A DNA stretch of 64,000 bases, taken from contig NZ_VFJE01000052.1 of the NCBI RefSeq assembly GCF_006385255.1, forward strand, positions 62,001 to 126,000. The letters are read 5' to 3'. This document shows, piece by piece, positions 37,340 through 45,801 of this stretch. The notes below the pieces were generated by a model. The model was not told the origin of the DNA, searched no databases, and saw nothing but the letters and a program-made list of their open reading frames with translations. The position numbers and the translations under genes were made by a program. The DNA comes from Flavobacterium microcysteis. Its GTDB lineage: Bacteria > Bacteroidota > Bacteroidia > Flavobacteriales > Flavobacteriaceae. The number at the start of each line of letters is the position of its first letter. Within the stretch, counting starts at the first letter, position 1.

Positions 37340-37830
37340 TACTGACAGTTGATTCTCTTAACATTATTTACAGGGGTTCTTGGAGAACCACTTGAACTAC
37401 ACCATCCAACATCTTTACCGTCAAGCGCATCAATTATTTTTTCAGAATTCCATCCAACTAATCCATCACCAAATTTTTCCAGATTTTCAGGTATATCTGA
37501 GTCTTTTCCGCCATGCATAAACACACCAACAATTCTTTTTCCTAGTTTAGCAGCTTCTTCAATTTCCCAATTGACCCATTTTCTTGAATGAGTTTGTGAA
37601 CCAATTAGCACTACGACAGTTCCTGCCCAACGCATCTTCATTCTTAAGAGCCGTTTCAAAGTTTGTTCAGGAATTAGTTTTTTATCTAACCTCTCTTGGT
37701 TTTTGGGATTAGCTCTTATTGAACTATTTCTAATCCCGTATTCTTTACCAGCTAATAATTTTGTAAAACTTGTAACAGCTTCATCATCTTTGTGATGATG
37801 ACTTATAAAAACATTTTTTGATGTACTCAT
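37339..37830 (-). CDS. ThsB-like TIR-domain protein
   Basis: This 163-residue protein is a ThsB/DUF1863-type TIR: KNVFISHHHKDDEAVTSFTKLL, a long loop with RANPKNQERLDKKLIPEQTLKRLLRMKM, then TVVVLIGSQTHSRKWVNWEIEEAAKLGK with the conserved Glu. The C-terminal tail GWCSSSGSPRTPVNNVKR is low-complexity. It lies 13 bp after the kinase-like gene and overlaps Nmad2 by one base. Confidence 0.87.
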   Translation of the reverse strand: MSTSKNVFISHHHKDDEAVTSFTKLLAGKEYGIRNSSIRANPKNQERLDKKLIPEQTLKRLLRMKMRWAGTVVVLIGSQTHSRKWVNWEIEEAAKLGKRIVGVFMHGGKDSDIPENLEKFGDGLVGWNSEKIIDALDGKDVGWCSSSGSPRTPVNNVKRINCQ

Positions 37831-37843
37831 AATTTATGTGTTT

Positions 37844-38851
37844 TTAAATGAGGTTATTAATCCCCCATTTAGGAGGAAAGAAATAATCAATATGTTCTTT
37901 ATTTTGTACTTTAAATTTCTGTTTTATACGTATTCTATTTGAAACCCCCATAATCTCCGGATGAAACATTCTTGAATATTTATCAACTTCACAAAATACG
38001 TTTTGGCAATCAATTAATTGTAGGTTTCTACCCCATAGATTTTGAAACATTATTCCTCTTTTTTCAAATTCCATTTCTTGATTATCTGCCATCATTTTTA
38101 TAACATCTTCATAACTATAATCTCCTAAACTTGTAAAGCATTTGGCAATACCATCTTTTGCTCCTGGACCGGCTTTTACAAATTCCATTTCACTGAAATT
38201 AATAAGATTACTATAATTGAGATCAGTGGTATACTGATAGGCTAAAAACTCTCCAATTGTTGGATAGGATAATAACAGCTCATATACATCTTTCATGGAC
38301 GTACTTTTTTGAAGAATATATGGGAGCTTATCCTTTATCATTCTTTCAATTAGTAATAAATGGTTTTGATGTTTCCTATCTTTTCCAAAAATAGATTTTC
38401 CAGATGCCATTATGTAAGCAGGGGAATAGATGGGCTCATTGTTCTTCAGAACCTCTAGCAATAATTTATCATAAGCTTTAAAGGAATAATTTTTAAGAGA
38501 GATTTCTCCTAACTCTTCTTGGAGGAATTCCCATGTTGAAATTCTATTAAAGATTTTGAATAAAATTGTTCGGAAAAATAATTCCTCGGGTTCTTGACTT
38601 CCATCATATATAATATTTTTTATCAAGAATTGACTTACTCTATCAGTAGCACGATATACATTTGTAAATTTATAATTGTTCAGGATCTCATCGTCTGTCC
38701 AAGGATAACTGATATTATTAAATCTTTTAAAAAAAACATCTTGCCTTTTTGAGATAAATTCCCAATATGTATTATACACAATGCTTGGCTTCGGTTTCGT
38801 CTTTTTTACTAAGATTGAAATATTTTTAGGATTATTTATTGTTTCTGCCAT
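37844..38851 (-). CDS. 5-hmdU DNA kinase-like helical-domain protein
   Basis: This 335-residue, mostly helical protein has the block LLSYPTIGEFLAYQYTTDLNYSNLINFSEMEFVKAGPGAKDGIAKCF. I associate that block with the 5-hydroxymethyl-dU DNA kinase helical domain and the related alpha-glutamyl/putrescinyl thymine pyrophosphorylase clade, which have a helix-hairpin-helix DNA-glycosylase-like fold. In phages these enzymes modify hypermodified thymine. Its presence in a TIR/SLOG operon with MazG and Nmad2 suggests sensing or handling of modified nucleotides from phage. The exact reaction is not established. Confidence 0.78.
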   Translation of the reverse strand: MAETINNPKNISILVKKTKPKPSIVYNTYWEFISKRQDVFFKRFNNISYPWTDDEILNNYKFTNVYRATDRVSQFLIKNIIYDGSQEPEELFFRTILFKIFNRISTWEFLQEELGEISLKNYSFKAYDKLLLEVLKNNEPIYSPAYIMASGKSIFGKDRKHQNHLLLIERMIKDKLPYILQKSTSMKDVYELLLSYPTIGEFLAYQYTTDLNYSNLINFSEMEFVKAGPGAKDGIAKCFTSLGDYSYEDVIKMMADNQEMEFEKRGIMFQNLWGRNLQLIDCQNVFCEVDKYSRMFHPEIMGVSNRIRIKQKFKVQNKEHIDYFFPPKWGINNLI

Positions 38852-38869
38852 TATTATTTTTACTCAAAA

Positions 38870-39754
38870 TTAGTTTTTGCCTAAGTAGGTTAGCTTTTTA
38901 TTTTTAATACTAACCATAACCCGCCCACCATTATTATTCTTTAATTCATCAAAAACCTTATATGAATTTATAATTGCTGTTTCCCATTGTTTCTGCGTAC
39001 AATTTTCAACTTCAATACCACTAACTAACTTTTTAATCGTTTTTAAAACCTCAGTATCAACATTATTACTGTATTTAAATAATTGATGGTCAATAGCATA
39101 ATTATAAATATATAAGCTTACTAGTTCTTCAGTAATAGCTGCTCTCGCACCGTCTTCAACTTCATCAGTGGCGTTAACACTTTTTCGTTTTATTCCCATT
39201 AATTTTCTTATCACAGGAGACCATCCAAGATAAGCAACATAACCTAAATGAAATATGTCATGAAACCTATATCCGTCCTCTTTATGGGAGTTATCCGTGA
39301 TGTCATTTCCTAATTGCTTATTAGAAGTCTTATTGATGATTCTTACTTTTTCTTTTCCGCCCTCTTTTATAATTTTAAATTCAACTTCAAACTCTCTAGG
39401 AAATTGCTCAGATTTTGGATATTCTTCATCATAAACTATAAAATTCTCTGGTTGTTCTGAATCAAAACGGTCTTTTATTTTTTTTAGGTTTTCTGTAGCC
39501 ACCTCCTCTAAACTTAAATCATTCTCAGTTGCTATTGTGGAAATATACCAGAGTACATCACCCAATTCTTCTTTTAATTTATTTTTATAATTTACATAAG
39601 CGGTTCCATCTCTTAAATTTTTCTTTAATTCCGTAATAACAGAACCAGCCTCTCCAATTAATCCTAAAAAAGGAACGATATTATTAACTTCCTTACCCTT
39701 GACATAATCTTGGATAGTTTTTTTTGCTAGGTTTTGATAATCTGAAAATAACAT
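38870..39754 (-). CDS. MazG-like NTP pyrophosphohydrolase with MazG C-terminal domain
   Basis: This 294-residue protein is the first gene of the eight-gene operon. Residues about 25-95 hold the MazG metal-binding helices: GLIGEAGSVITELKKNL (diverged EExxE site) and KEELGDVLWYISTIA (ExxD). Residues about 165-250 match the MazG C-terminal domain with RFHDIFHLGYVAYLGWSPVIRKLM and EVEDGARAAITEELVSL. MazG enzymes hydrolyse (d)NTPs to monophosphates. Here it may sanitise or deplete modified nucleotides. The presence of both domains is as expected for the family form found with nucleotide-modification genes. Confidence 0.85.
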   Translation of the reverse strand: MLFSDYQNLAKKTIQDYVKGKEVNNIVPFLGLIGEAGSVITELKKNLRDGTAYVNYKNKLKEELGDVLWYISTIATENDLSLEEVATENLKKIKDRFDSEQPENFIVYDEEYPKSEQFPREFEVEFKIIKEGGKEKVRIINKTSNKQLGNDITDNSHKEDGYRFHDIFHLGYVAYLGWSPVIRKLMGIKRKSVNATDEVEDGARAAITEELVSLYIYNYAIDHQLFKYSNNVDTEVLKTIKKLVSGIEVENCTQKQWETAIINSYKVFDELKNNNGGRVMVSIKNKKLTYLGKN

Positions 39755-39871
39755 ATAACTTTTTTAGGTTAATAGATATAGCTCATGAAATTTAGTTAAT
39801 TTCAATATAAGCATGGTTAAATTACTCTATGTTGGTTAATTAGTTTAAATAAATTAACAAGTTTATTCAAC

Positions 39872-39879
39872 CAAATATA
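39872..39879 (-). promoter_or_regulatory. -7 box of the MazG/TIR/SLOG operon
   Basis: On the minus strand this reads TATATTTG, a TAnnTTTG match. It would give a 5' leader of roughly 110 bases to the MazG start. Confidence 0.5.
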
Positions 39880-39898
39880 CTAAAAACAAAATGCTTTT

Positions 39899-39920
39899 TG
39901 ATTACGGTTTCCCGTAATCA
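39899..39920. promoter_or_regulatory. 22-bp palindrome, candidate operator
   Basis: TGATTACGG-TTTC-CCGTAATCA has perfect 9-bp arms. It lies 20-41 bases upstream of the -7 box, over the -33 region. Its core TACGGTTTCCCGTAAT recurs at 45753-45769 next to the XRE/TIR/ROCO operon. Confidence 0.65.
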
Positions 39921-40288
39921 AAATCAAAATTTAGAACAATCAAAAAATAAATAGAGGAAATCCTTACTGATAAAGCAATATAAAGATTAAAAGAAGAAAT
40001 GAAAAAAATAAATTCGAATTATGCTATCGAACATAAATGTCGTAAAGTATCTGTAATTGAACCGATAAGATTATAATTTTAAACATCTCTTAAAATTGTA
40101 GCCATCATAAAAAGGGCATAAAATTACACAGCCGACAAATATCATGATAATGAAGCACTACCAAAGCCATTACCTTTCTGCAAGAATTTTCAGAAAGGTA
40201 GAAATCTATTGGAGCAGGGGAGTTTCGATGGATTCTTTTTGTTCTAAAAGAGAAACTTTTTGCTGGTTCCAATCGTAATCGATCTCAT

Positions 40289-40334
40289 AGGGTCGGACTA
40301 TCCCTCACGCAATTTCGGCATCAAATAGAGTAGG
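40289..40334 (+). repeat. truncated copy of the 121-bp repeat
   Basis: Segments AGGGTCGGACTATCC, CTCACGCAA and CAAATAGAGTAGGG match the 121-bp fic-flanking repeat in order, with the central part missing. It lies just downstream of the ROCO gene. Confidence 0.7.
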
Positions 40335-40398
40335 GTATATAAACAAATATGAGTATTGAAATATCATGACAAATAGAGGATAGCCTCAAAGAAATTGT

Positions 40399-43300
40399 TT
40401 ATATTATATCCATGATTCCCAGTACGGCGTCTTTAAATGCTAAATCAATATTGGATGAAGCTGTTAAAACTTGAGCTTTACCAGGTGTTGAATTATAAGC
40501 TCCTAATGGAGACCCTTCCCAATAACAGTCCCTTACAATAATTGGAACGACTTTTACTTTTTCAGGATTTTCATTCTCTCTCTCAATAGCTCTCTTTATC
40601 TCTATATCCCAAATATAATCAGTAGCTAAAAAGTCATCACTTACTAAAAACAATATAATATCAGCTTCTTCTAATTCATGTTTGATTTTACCATCCCATT
40701 TTTCTCCGGGTAATAATTGTCTACAGTTCCAGGTATCAATAGTTCCGTTTCTTTTTAAGACACTCAAATGATTTTCCAATTTAACCAGATAGGGTGTATC
40801 TTCTTTTGAATACGAGATAAATATTTTTTTCATTTTTAAATCTTGTTTTAGATATTGTTTGAATTGCTTCAAATCGTAGTATTTTTCCTCATGATGGAAA
40901 ATCCAGTTTTTATTATCTTCTGCTTTATGAATAACTGAAATTGGGATGAAATTTTCACCATCAACTGTAACTGTTTTAGTTACGTCCTTATCAATACATA
41001 TTTCTTCTAGTGTTTTTATCACATCATCAGAAAATAGAGAATTTCCTGAATTTTCTAATTTATAGACATCTATATAAGCCTTTTTATTAGCCTTATCAAC
41101 ATTACAAAATTTTACAAGTACAATTTCATGAGTTTCAATATCTTTTAGTACAACTCCATTTTTCCAATATAGATATGATTCACCGTTGTTTGTGTCTTTC
41201 AAAACAGCCTTTCCATGTTTTTGGAAAAACTCCAAAATAATGTGTTTATGTATAAAACTGTTGAAAATAAACTTACAAATTGGTTTTTGAAAGGTACTAA
41301 GAAAGATTTTTACGCTCTTTGGAGGTTCTGATGGCAAATATAACGGAGCAATATAATAATCAACATCTGATGGGTGTTCAAAAATCATTTTGAAATGACT
41401 CATGATATTAATAATCATTTCACATTCGCTATCAAAATTACTTTTCCCTAAAGTGTTTTTAACATAATCTTTATTAAACTTGCCGTTCATTTTATGTAAG
41501 TCAAGAAGAATATCATATATTTTCTGAAGAATGTCTTTTTGATTCAGAAATACATAGTTTTTTAATTTCTCATTTTCAGGAAAGTATAAAATTAGCCCTA
41601 TATTATTTAAGTATTGAGCAAAACTAATAACATCTGTAGTGCTAAAAAGTACTCCTCTTGCTAATTCACTTCTAACAATTTCAAACTGACGAATAGATTT
41701 GATTATATCATTACAGTATTTTTTGAATTCAGTAATACTAATTTTTTTAGAAGGGCAATTTCCAATTTCAATCTCTTTTTTTACGATCCCCCAAGTTCCC
41801 AAAAACTGTTTATTAGTTAGAGGAATTTTATCTAGTAATTCAAACAATATCTCTTTAAAGTTATCCATACCCCTTTCTGTTTTTACAGAAAGAGAAGCAT
41901 ATTCAAAAATTTTTGGATAAGATTTTTTTAAACTCCGTTCATTGAGAAATTTTAAATCGTGTACATTATCAATTTTATTTTGTGTTATAAGGATATTTGG
42001 AACATCCTCTAATTCTCTATCAATATCTTCTGTAGATTGAATCACTTTTTCAGTCCAATTTTCCGCAAAACGTATATTATTTTGAATATCAATGTCACGC
42101 TCTTTTAGGATTTCTCTAATTCTTTTTTCATCAGTAGAAATCCTTTTATTCTTTGTATGATATTCAATAGAATTAAGCCAATATTCCAAAGGAAAGCATT
42201 GTACTTTATTCATTTTCAAACTACCATTATCTTGTCTTTGCTCTATTAACACTTCTCCATATTTATTGGATTGCTCATTCCAAAGCAATAGATAGGCAGT
42301 TTGGTCTGTGAAGAATAAATAATGGGTGTCATGATAATATTCCTGACCTCCAAAATCAAATATTCTGATGTTATATTTTTGGTTTTTATATTTTATTGAC
42401 CAGGGCTTTACTGCCATCCAATGCGTACTAGAAATAGTAGTATTCCAATTTTCAGTTAAGAAATATTCTGTAAGAGTAGATTTACCTACATCACTATTGC
42501 CTACTAAAACTAATTTAATATCACGATTTATATATGGCCTTATTTTGATGTCTTTTTCTGCTTGATATTGTTTAAAATATGCTAACACATATTCATTTCC
42601 TTGCGAAACAACTTCCAAGGGAGGGTTTGCTAAAGGGTTTTGGCTTAGATTGATTGAGTGTTTTTGCCATTTTGAATCATTAATAAAAATTCTTTCAATA
42701 AGTTCCTGAATAGGCAATAAAGTTTTTATTCTATTTGAGTGAAGATCAATAGTCTCAATTCTGGGAAATTTATTAAGAAAGGAGGTGTCGAAAATATAAT
42801 TATTACTAAGATAAAGTTCTTTTGTTTTTTCAAAATATGATGATGTAGTTATCGAAGTAATTTTATTGTTATTTAAATGTAATATTTCTATTTGTTTAAG
42901 TTTATTCAGATTAATATTTCCAGTAATTAAATTATTACTCAGATTAAGATATTTTAAATTACTTAGTTTATTAAATATTGAAAAATTTTTTATTCTCCAT
43001 CTATTCCAAAAATTATTTTTCTTGCTGTTCCAATCACCTCCAACAATAAGATGCTCTAAATTTTGAAGATTAGAAAATTCAGATGGAACATGAAATATAT
43101 TATTTGGTAAACCTTCATTTAGGCTCGTTCTTCTATACCATGTTCCATCATAAATAGCCCATTCATTACTCAATATTAATACCTTTAAATGGGTACATTT
43201 ATATAATAAAGGAAATCTTGATAGATCAGTAATTCCACAATTACCAAGATCTAAAATTTCTTCCTTTGTTTGTAGGTTATCTTCAATTCTATTATTTACA

Positions 43301-43803
43301 TATCTCCATAGATAATTAAACCACTCAATAACATCTCCATTTCTATTTATCGAAATCTTTTCTGAAGGGTACAAGGTTGGGTTGTCTTCGGCGATTAAGT
43401 ACAAATCATTTTTTAAATGGTCATATATAGGACTAATGTCGTAAACCCTATTATTTGATATATTTAAATATCGTAGTGATATTAACTGCTTAAGAATTGA
43501 AATATCTTCGATTTTATTATTACTAACATCTAGATATTCGAGCTCTGTTAATTGCTCTAAAGTTTCTATATTCCGGATACTATTTCCAGCTAAGCATATT
43601 TTTTTTAATGACTTAAGATATCTCAATCGATGTAGAGATATCAATCTACAATTATTAAGATTTATCTCTGTTATATTATTGTTTTCATCAATTTTATATG
43701 ATTGTGGGTGATCTGTAATATTTTGAAAACCATATAATTTTTCAAGTTTTAAATTATATCTCTCTTCAATACTAATTATAATTTCAGGCTTGGTACTCTC
43801 CAT
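40399..43803 (-). CDS. LRR-Roc-COR-TIR (ROCO-family) protein
   Basis: This 1134-residue multidomain protein is modular. Residues about 20-400 hold many leucine-rich repeats (SLKKICLAGNSIRNIETL, ELEYLDVSNNKIEDISIL, KYLNLSNNLITGNINL). A Roc GTPase follows with G1 GNSDVGKST (about 436), G3 DFGGQEYYH and G4 TQNKID. A COR-like region spans about 680-980. The C-terminal TIR (990-1134) has KKIFISYSKEDTPYL and IWDIEIKRAIER with the putative catalytic Glu. Such NLR-like architecture implies a pattern receptor (LRR), a GTP switch and an NAD-targeting or signalling effector (TIR). It is encoded 4 bp after the membrane protein, in one operon with XRE and TIR genes. Confidence 0.92.
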   Translation of the reverse strand: MESTKPEIIISIEERYNLKLEKLYGFQNITDHPQSYKIDENNNITEINLNNCRLISLHRLRYLKSLKKICLAGNSIRNIETLEQLTELEYLDVSNNKIEDISILKQLISLRYLNISNNRVYDISPIYDHLKNDLYLIAEDNPTLYPSEKISINRNGDVIEWFNYLWRYVNNRIEDNLQTKEEILDLGNCGITDLSRFPLLYKCTHLKVLILSNEWAIYDGTWYRRTSLNEGLPNNIFHVPSEFSNLQNLEHLIVGGDWNSKKNNFWNRWRIKNFSIFNKLSNLKYLNLSNNLITGNINLNKLKQIEILHLNNNKITSITTSSYFEKTKELYLSNNYIFDTSFLNKFPRIETIDLHSNRIKTLLPIQELIERIFINDSKWQKHSINLSQNPLANPPLEVVSQGNEYVLAYFKQYQAEKDIKIRPYINRDIKLVLVGNSDVGKSTLTEYFLTENWNTTISSTHWMAVKPWSIKYKNQKYNIRIFDFGGQEYYHDTHYLFFTDQTAYLLLWNEQSNKYGEVLIEQRQDNGSLKMNKVQCFPLEYWLNSIEYHTKNKRISTDEKRIREILKERDIDIQNNIRFAENWTEKVIQSTEDIDRELEDVPNILITQNKIDNVHDLKFLNERSLKKSYPKIFEYASLSVKTERGMDNFKEILFELLDKIPLTNKQFLGTWGIVKKEIEIGNCPSKKISITEFKKYCNDIIKSIRQFEIVRSELARGVLFSTTDVISFAQYLNNIGLILYFPENEKLKNYVFLNQKDILQKIYDILLDLHKMNGKFNKDYVKNTLGKSNFDSECEMIINIMSHFKMIFEHPSDVDYYIAPLYLPSEPPKSVKIFLSTFQKPICKFIFNSFIHKHIILEFFQKHGKAVLKDTNNGESYLYWKNGVVLKDIETHEIVLVKFCNVDKANKKAYIDVYKLENSGNSLFSDDVIKTLEEICIDKDVTKTVTVDGENFIPISVIHKAEDNKNWIFHHEEKYYDLKQFKQYLKQDLKMKKIFISYSKEDTPYLVKLENHLSVLKRNGTIDTWNCRQLLPGEKWDGKIKHELEEADIILFLVSDDFLATDYIWDIEIKRAIERENENPEKVKVVPIIVRDCYWEGSPLGAYNSTPGKAQVLTASSNIDLAFKDAVLGIMDII

Positions 43804-43807
43804 TTTG

Positions 43808-44230
43808 TTAATTGATACAATTATACTTCAATCCAAAAATAGTCAGTATTAAAATCGAGAAAATTGAACCAAAAAACAGTAATTTAGAGAATGAAAATAC
43901 ACATCTGAAAAAACTATATTTACCCTTTTTATATTTTTCAATAGGCATTTCGTAATCTTTTATTGTAAAATTGCTAGTTATCCCACTAACATCATTATAG
44001 ACACCTCTAAATTTTCTTTCTTGCTGTAAATAATAACTATCCAAAAGCCAAAAAAATATTACTTGAATTGAGGCTAAGTAAATTAAGAATATTTTTGGCG
44101 ATGTAGAATAAACAGCTAGAAGACCAGCTGTTAAAGTAATTGTAATCGCTTTTAATTGTATAGAATTTGTACTTAATCTATTTATAATATTTTGTATAAA
44201 CTCCAAGTGTTGTCGTTTCTCTTCTGCCAT
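43808..44230 (-). CDS. TIR-associated multi-TM membrane protein
   Basis: This 140-residue protein starts MAEEKRQHLEFIQNIINRLSTNS. It has a membrane pair around residues 28-70, the motif FFWLLDSYYLQQERKFRGVYNDV, and two further hydrophobic stretches near residues 108-135. The layout resembles SLATT-type membrane effectors found with nucleotide-signalling systems, but I cannot name the family with certainty. It would be a pore-forming or membrane effector, given its place between a TIR gene and the ROCO gene. A TTG start at 44281 is rejected for this ATG. Confidence 0.62.
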   Translation of the reverse strand: MAEEKRQHLEFIQNIINRLSTNSIQLKAITITLTAGLLAVYSTSPKIFLIYLASIQVIFFWLLDSYYLQQERKFRGVYNDVSGITSNFTIKDYEMPIEKYKKGKYSFFRCVFSFSKLLFFGSIFSILILTIFGLKYNCIN

Positions 44231-44304
44231 TATCTTATTTATTTGAATATTTAATTTTCTGATTCTTAATAATATTTGCAATTTTTTATTAAGTTGTTTT
44301 AAAT

Positions 44305-45120
44305 CTAATTTATAATAAACCTTTTATCTAATGGATGTTGTGCATATAAATCATCTAAAGCCTTTTCTGCATTGGTGTTTTTTGATGTTTCAAGCCAATT
44401 CTCTAAGTCTTCTTCATTTAGGTTAATTAAATGCGAAAGTTCTACATTATAATCTATTAATAATTGTTGTTGTTCATTTTCATTTAATGATGACATTTTT
44501 TTTGACGAGAATACTATAATTTTTTGTTGTACACGTATAGGAGTTCTTTTTTGAACAATCATTGAAGTGCTGATTTCTGAAAAAATCCAAGGTGAATTAG
44601 TCTTATTATTAATTTCATTAGAAGTTACGATAGAATTTGGAGTATTTAAAAACATAATACACTCACAATTGTCAATCATTCTATTTAAAGAGTTAGAAAG
44701 CATCATATGTACATGCGTTGTAGAATAATTTCTTTTTAAGTAGTTATAATTACCATCACTATTCTTACAATATTTATCATCAAGTTGTCTTAATAAATCA
44801 TCCGAATATCCCCAAACAGCTGAATCAATAAAAGTATATATATTGAATGCTTCATGAAAAAAACCTGCAAGTAGAAAAGCTAGTTCCTCATCTTTATGAG
44901 AATGAGATAAAAATATATGTGCTTTTACTTCAGGAAACCATTCATTGATAATTTTATTACCATCTAGGCGTTTATTATCTAATAAGTAATCGTCTAGGGT
45001 ACTTTTTACCTTTTTTTGGGTATCTTGAAAGATTTCTTTACCTATTTTAATCAGCTCATTTACATTATCATTCATGTTTATATCAGATAATGGTATTGAA
45101 AGATTGAAACCTCTATACAT
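44305..45120 (-). CDS. TIR-like protein paired with membrane protein
   Basis: This 271-residue protein has a charged helical N terminus (about 60 residues). A TIR-like domain follows: AHIFLSHSHKDEELAFLLAGFF, YTFIDSAVWGYSDDLL, CECIMFLNTPNSI, and SPWIFSEISTSMI with the likely catalytic Glu. A 60-residue C-terminal region is unassigned. It lies 22 bp after the XRE gene and 74 bp before the membrane-protein ATG. The TIR plus membrane-protein pair resembles a signal generator with a membrane effector, as in Thoeris-like systems; this is inference. Confidence 0.8.
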   Translation of the reverse strand: MYRGFNLSIPLSDINMNDNVNELIKIGKEIFQDTQKKVKSTLDDYLLDNKRLDGNKIINEWFPEVKAHIFLSHSHKDEELAFLLAGFFHEAFNIYTFIDSAVWGYSDDLLRQLDDKYCKNSDGNYNYLKRNYSTTHVHMMLSNSLNRMIDNCECIMFLNTPNSIVTSNEINNKTNSPWIFSEISTSMIVQKRTPIRVQQKIIVFSSKKMSSLNENEQQQLLIDYNVELSHLINLNEEDLENWLETSKNTNAEKALDDLYAQHPLDKRFIIN

Positions 45121-45142
45121 GTTAAATAGTTATATTATCTAC

Positions 45143-45538
45143 TTACTTCCTCTCAATCAACTTCTCCAACTTCTCAATCATTTCCTTTTGCTGTTCAAGC
45201 ATACGCTCATAAAGCTCTACCATCTTATCAAGAGGATTGAAAGTCGGCTGAATATTTATAGCATTTAAAGTCGATGTGTCGTTACTTGTAAATGTATTTG
45301 AGATAATATTTACTGCCTGTTCTTCATCAAAATTCTCAATAGCCTCGGTAGGCACTTTCAGGATTTTAGCCACTTGTTCTAAAATATCCTTTTCTACGGA
45401 TTCTTTTTGTTCCAGGAGAGAGATTTTCTTTTGGTTCCAGTCTTCGCCCAATTCGTAGGCTAGGGCGTCTTGCTTGATGCCCAGCATTTCACGGAAACGC
45501 TTTATGTTTCGACCTTGGTGTATTTTCTTGTTTGGCAT
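45143..45538 (-). CDS. XRE-family transcriptional regulator heading the TIR/ROCO operon
   Basis: This 131-residue protein has an N-terminal helix-turn-helix (HQGRNIKRFREMLGIKQDALAYELG, then WNQKKISLLEQKESV). A C-terminal coiled coil ends LYERMLEQQKEMIEKLEKLIER, which suggests dimerisation. The frame extends to a TTG at 45562 that is part of a TATATTTG box, so I chose the ATG at 45536-45538; the ATG at 45553 is also possible. It is the first gene of the TIR, membrane protein and ROCO operon and is the natural candidate to bind the TACGG-N4-CCGTA palindromes. Confidence 0.82.
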   Translation of the reverse strand: MPNKKIHQGRNIKRFREMLGIKQDALAYELGEDWNQKKISLLEQKESVEKDILEQVAKILKVPTEAIENFDEEQAVNIISNTFTSNDTSTLNAINIQPTFNPLDKMVELYERMLEQQKEMIEKLEKLIERK

Positions 45539-45559
45539 ATCGGTATGTATCATAAATCT

Positions 45560-45567
45560 CAAATATA
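45560..45567 (-). promoter_or_regulatory. -7 box of the XRE/TIR/ROCO operon
   Basis: On the minus strand this reads TATATTTG. A TTG at 45591-45593 lies 23 bases upstream, at the edge of acceptable spacing. Confidence 0.5.
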
Positions 45568-45752
45568 CTGTTTTTAGTTAAAATAATTAACAACTATTGG
45601 CAAATGAAGTTTCTAAATTATGCTTTTCTCGGAATAAAACATCCTGAAACGGAATTGATTATCCCATAAACCTTGTCTTACTTCACAACATCATTGCACA
45701 ATGATATAAAAAACACTGACGGAAACAAATATAAGTCAATCGAAATACGCCA

Positions 45753-45769
45753 AATTACGGGAAACCGTA
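45753..45769. promoter_or_regulatory. TACGG-GAAA-CCGTA palindrome, second operator copy
   Basis: The core TACGGGAAACCGTA (45756-45769) is the reverse complement of the core at 39903-39916. It lies between the divergent XRE operon and the SymE-like gene, 33 bases before the latter's ATG. Confidence 0.62.
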
Positions 45770-45801
45770 TTCTATGATATTAACCATAAAACACCTTGAT
45801 T

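Larger units (their letters stand above)
39755..40398. other. 644-bp intergenic region between the two immunity operons
   Basis: No gene is supported. The region holds the -7 box of the MazG operon (39872-39879), a perfect 22-bp palindrome (39899-39920), and a partial copy of the 121-bp repeat (40289-40334). The rest is A/T-rich without visible structure. Confidence 0.6.

Noticed and set aside
33271..39754. Classical Thoeris operon
   Set aside because: ThsB-like TIRs are present, but no SIR2-SLOG or TM-macro ThsA; the SLOG protein stands alone and extra nucleotide-modification genes are present.
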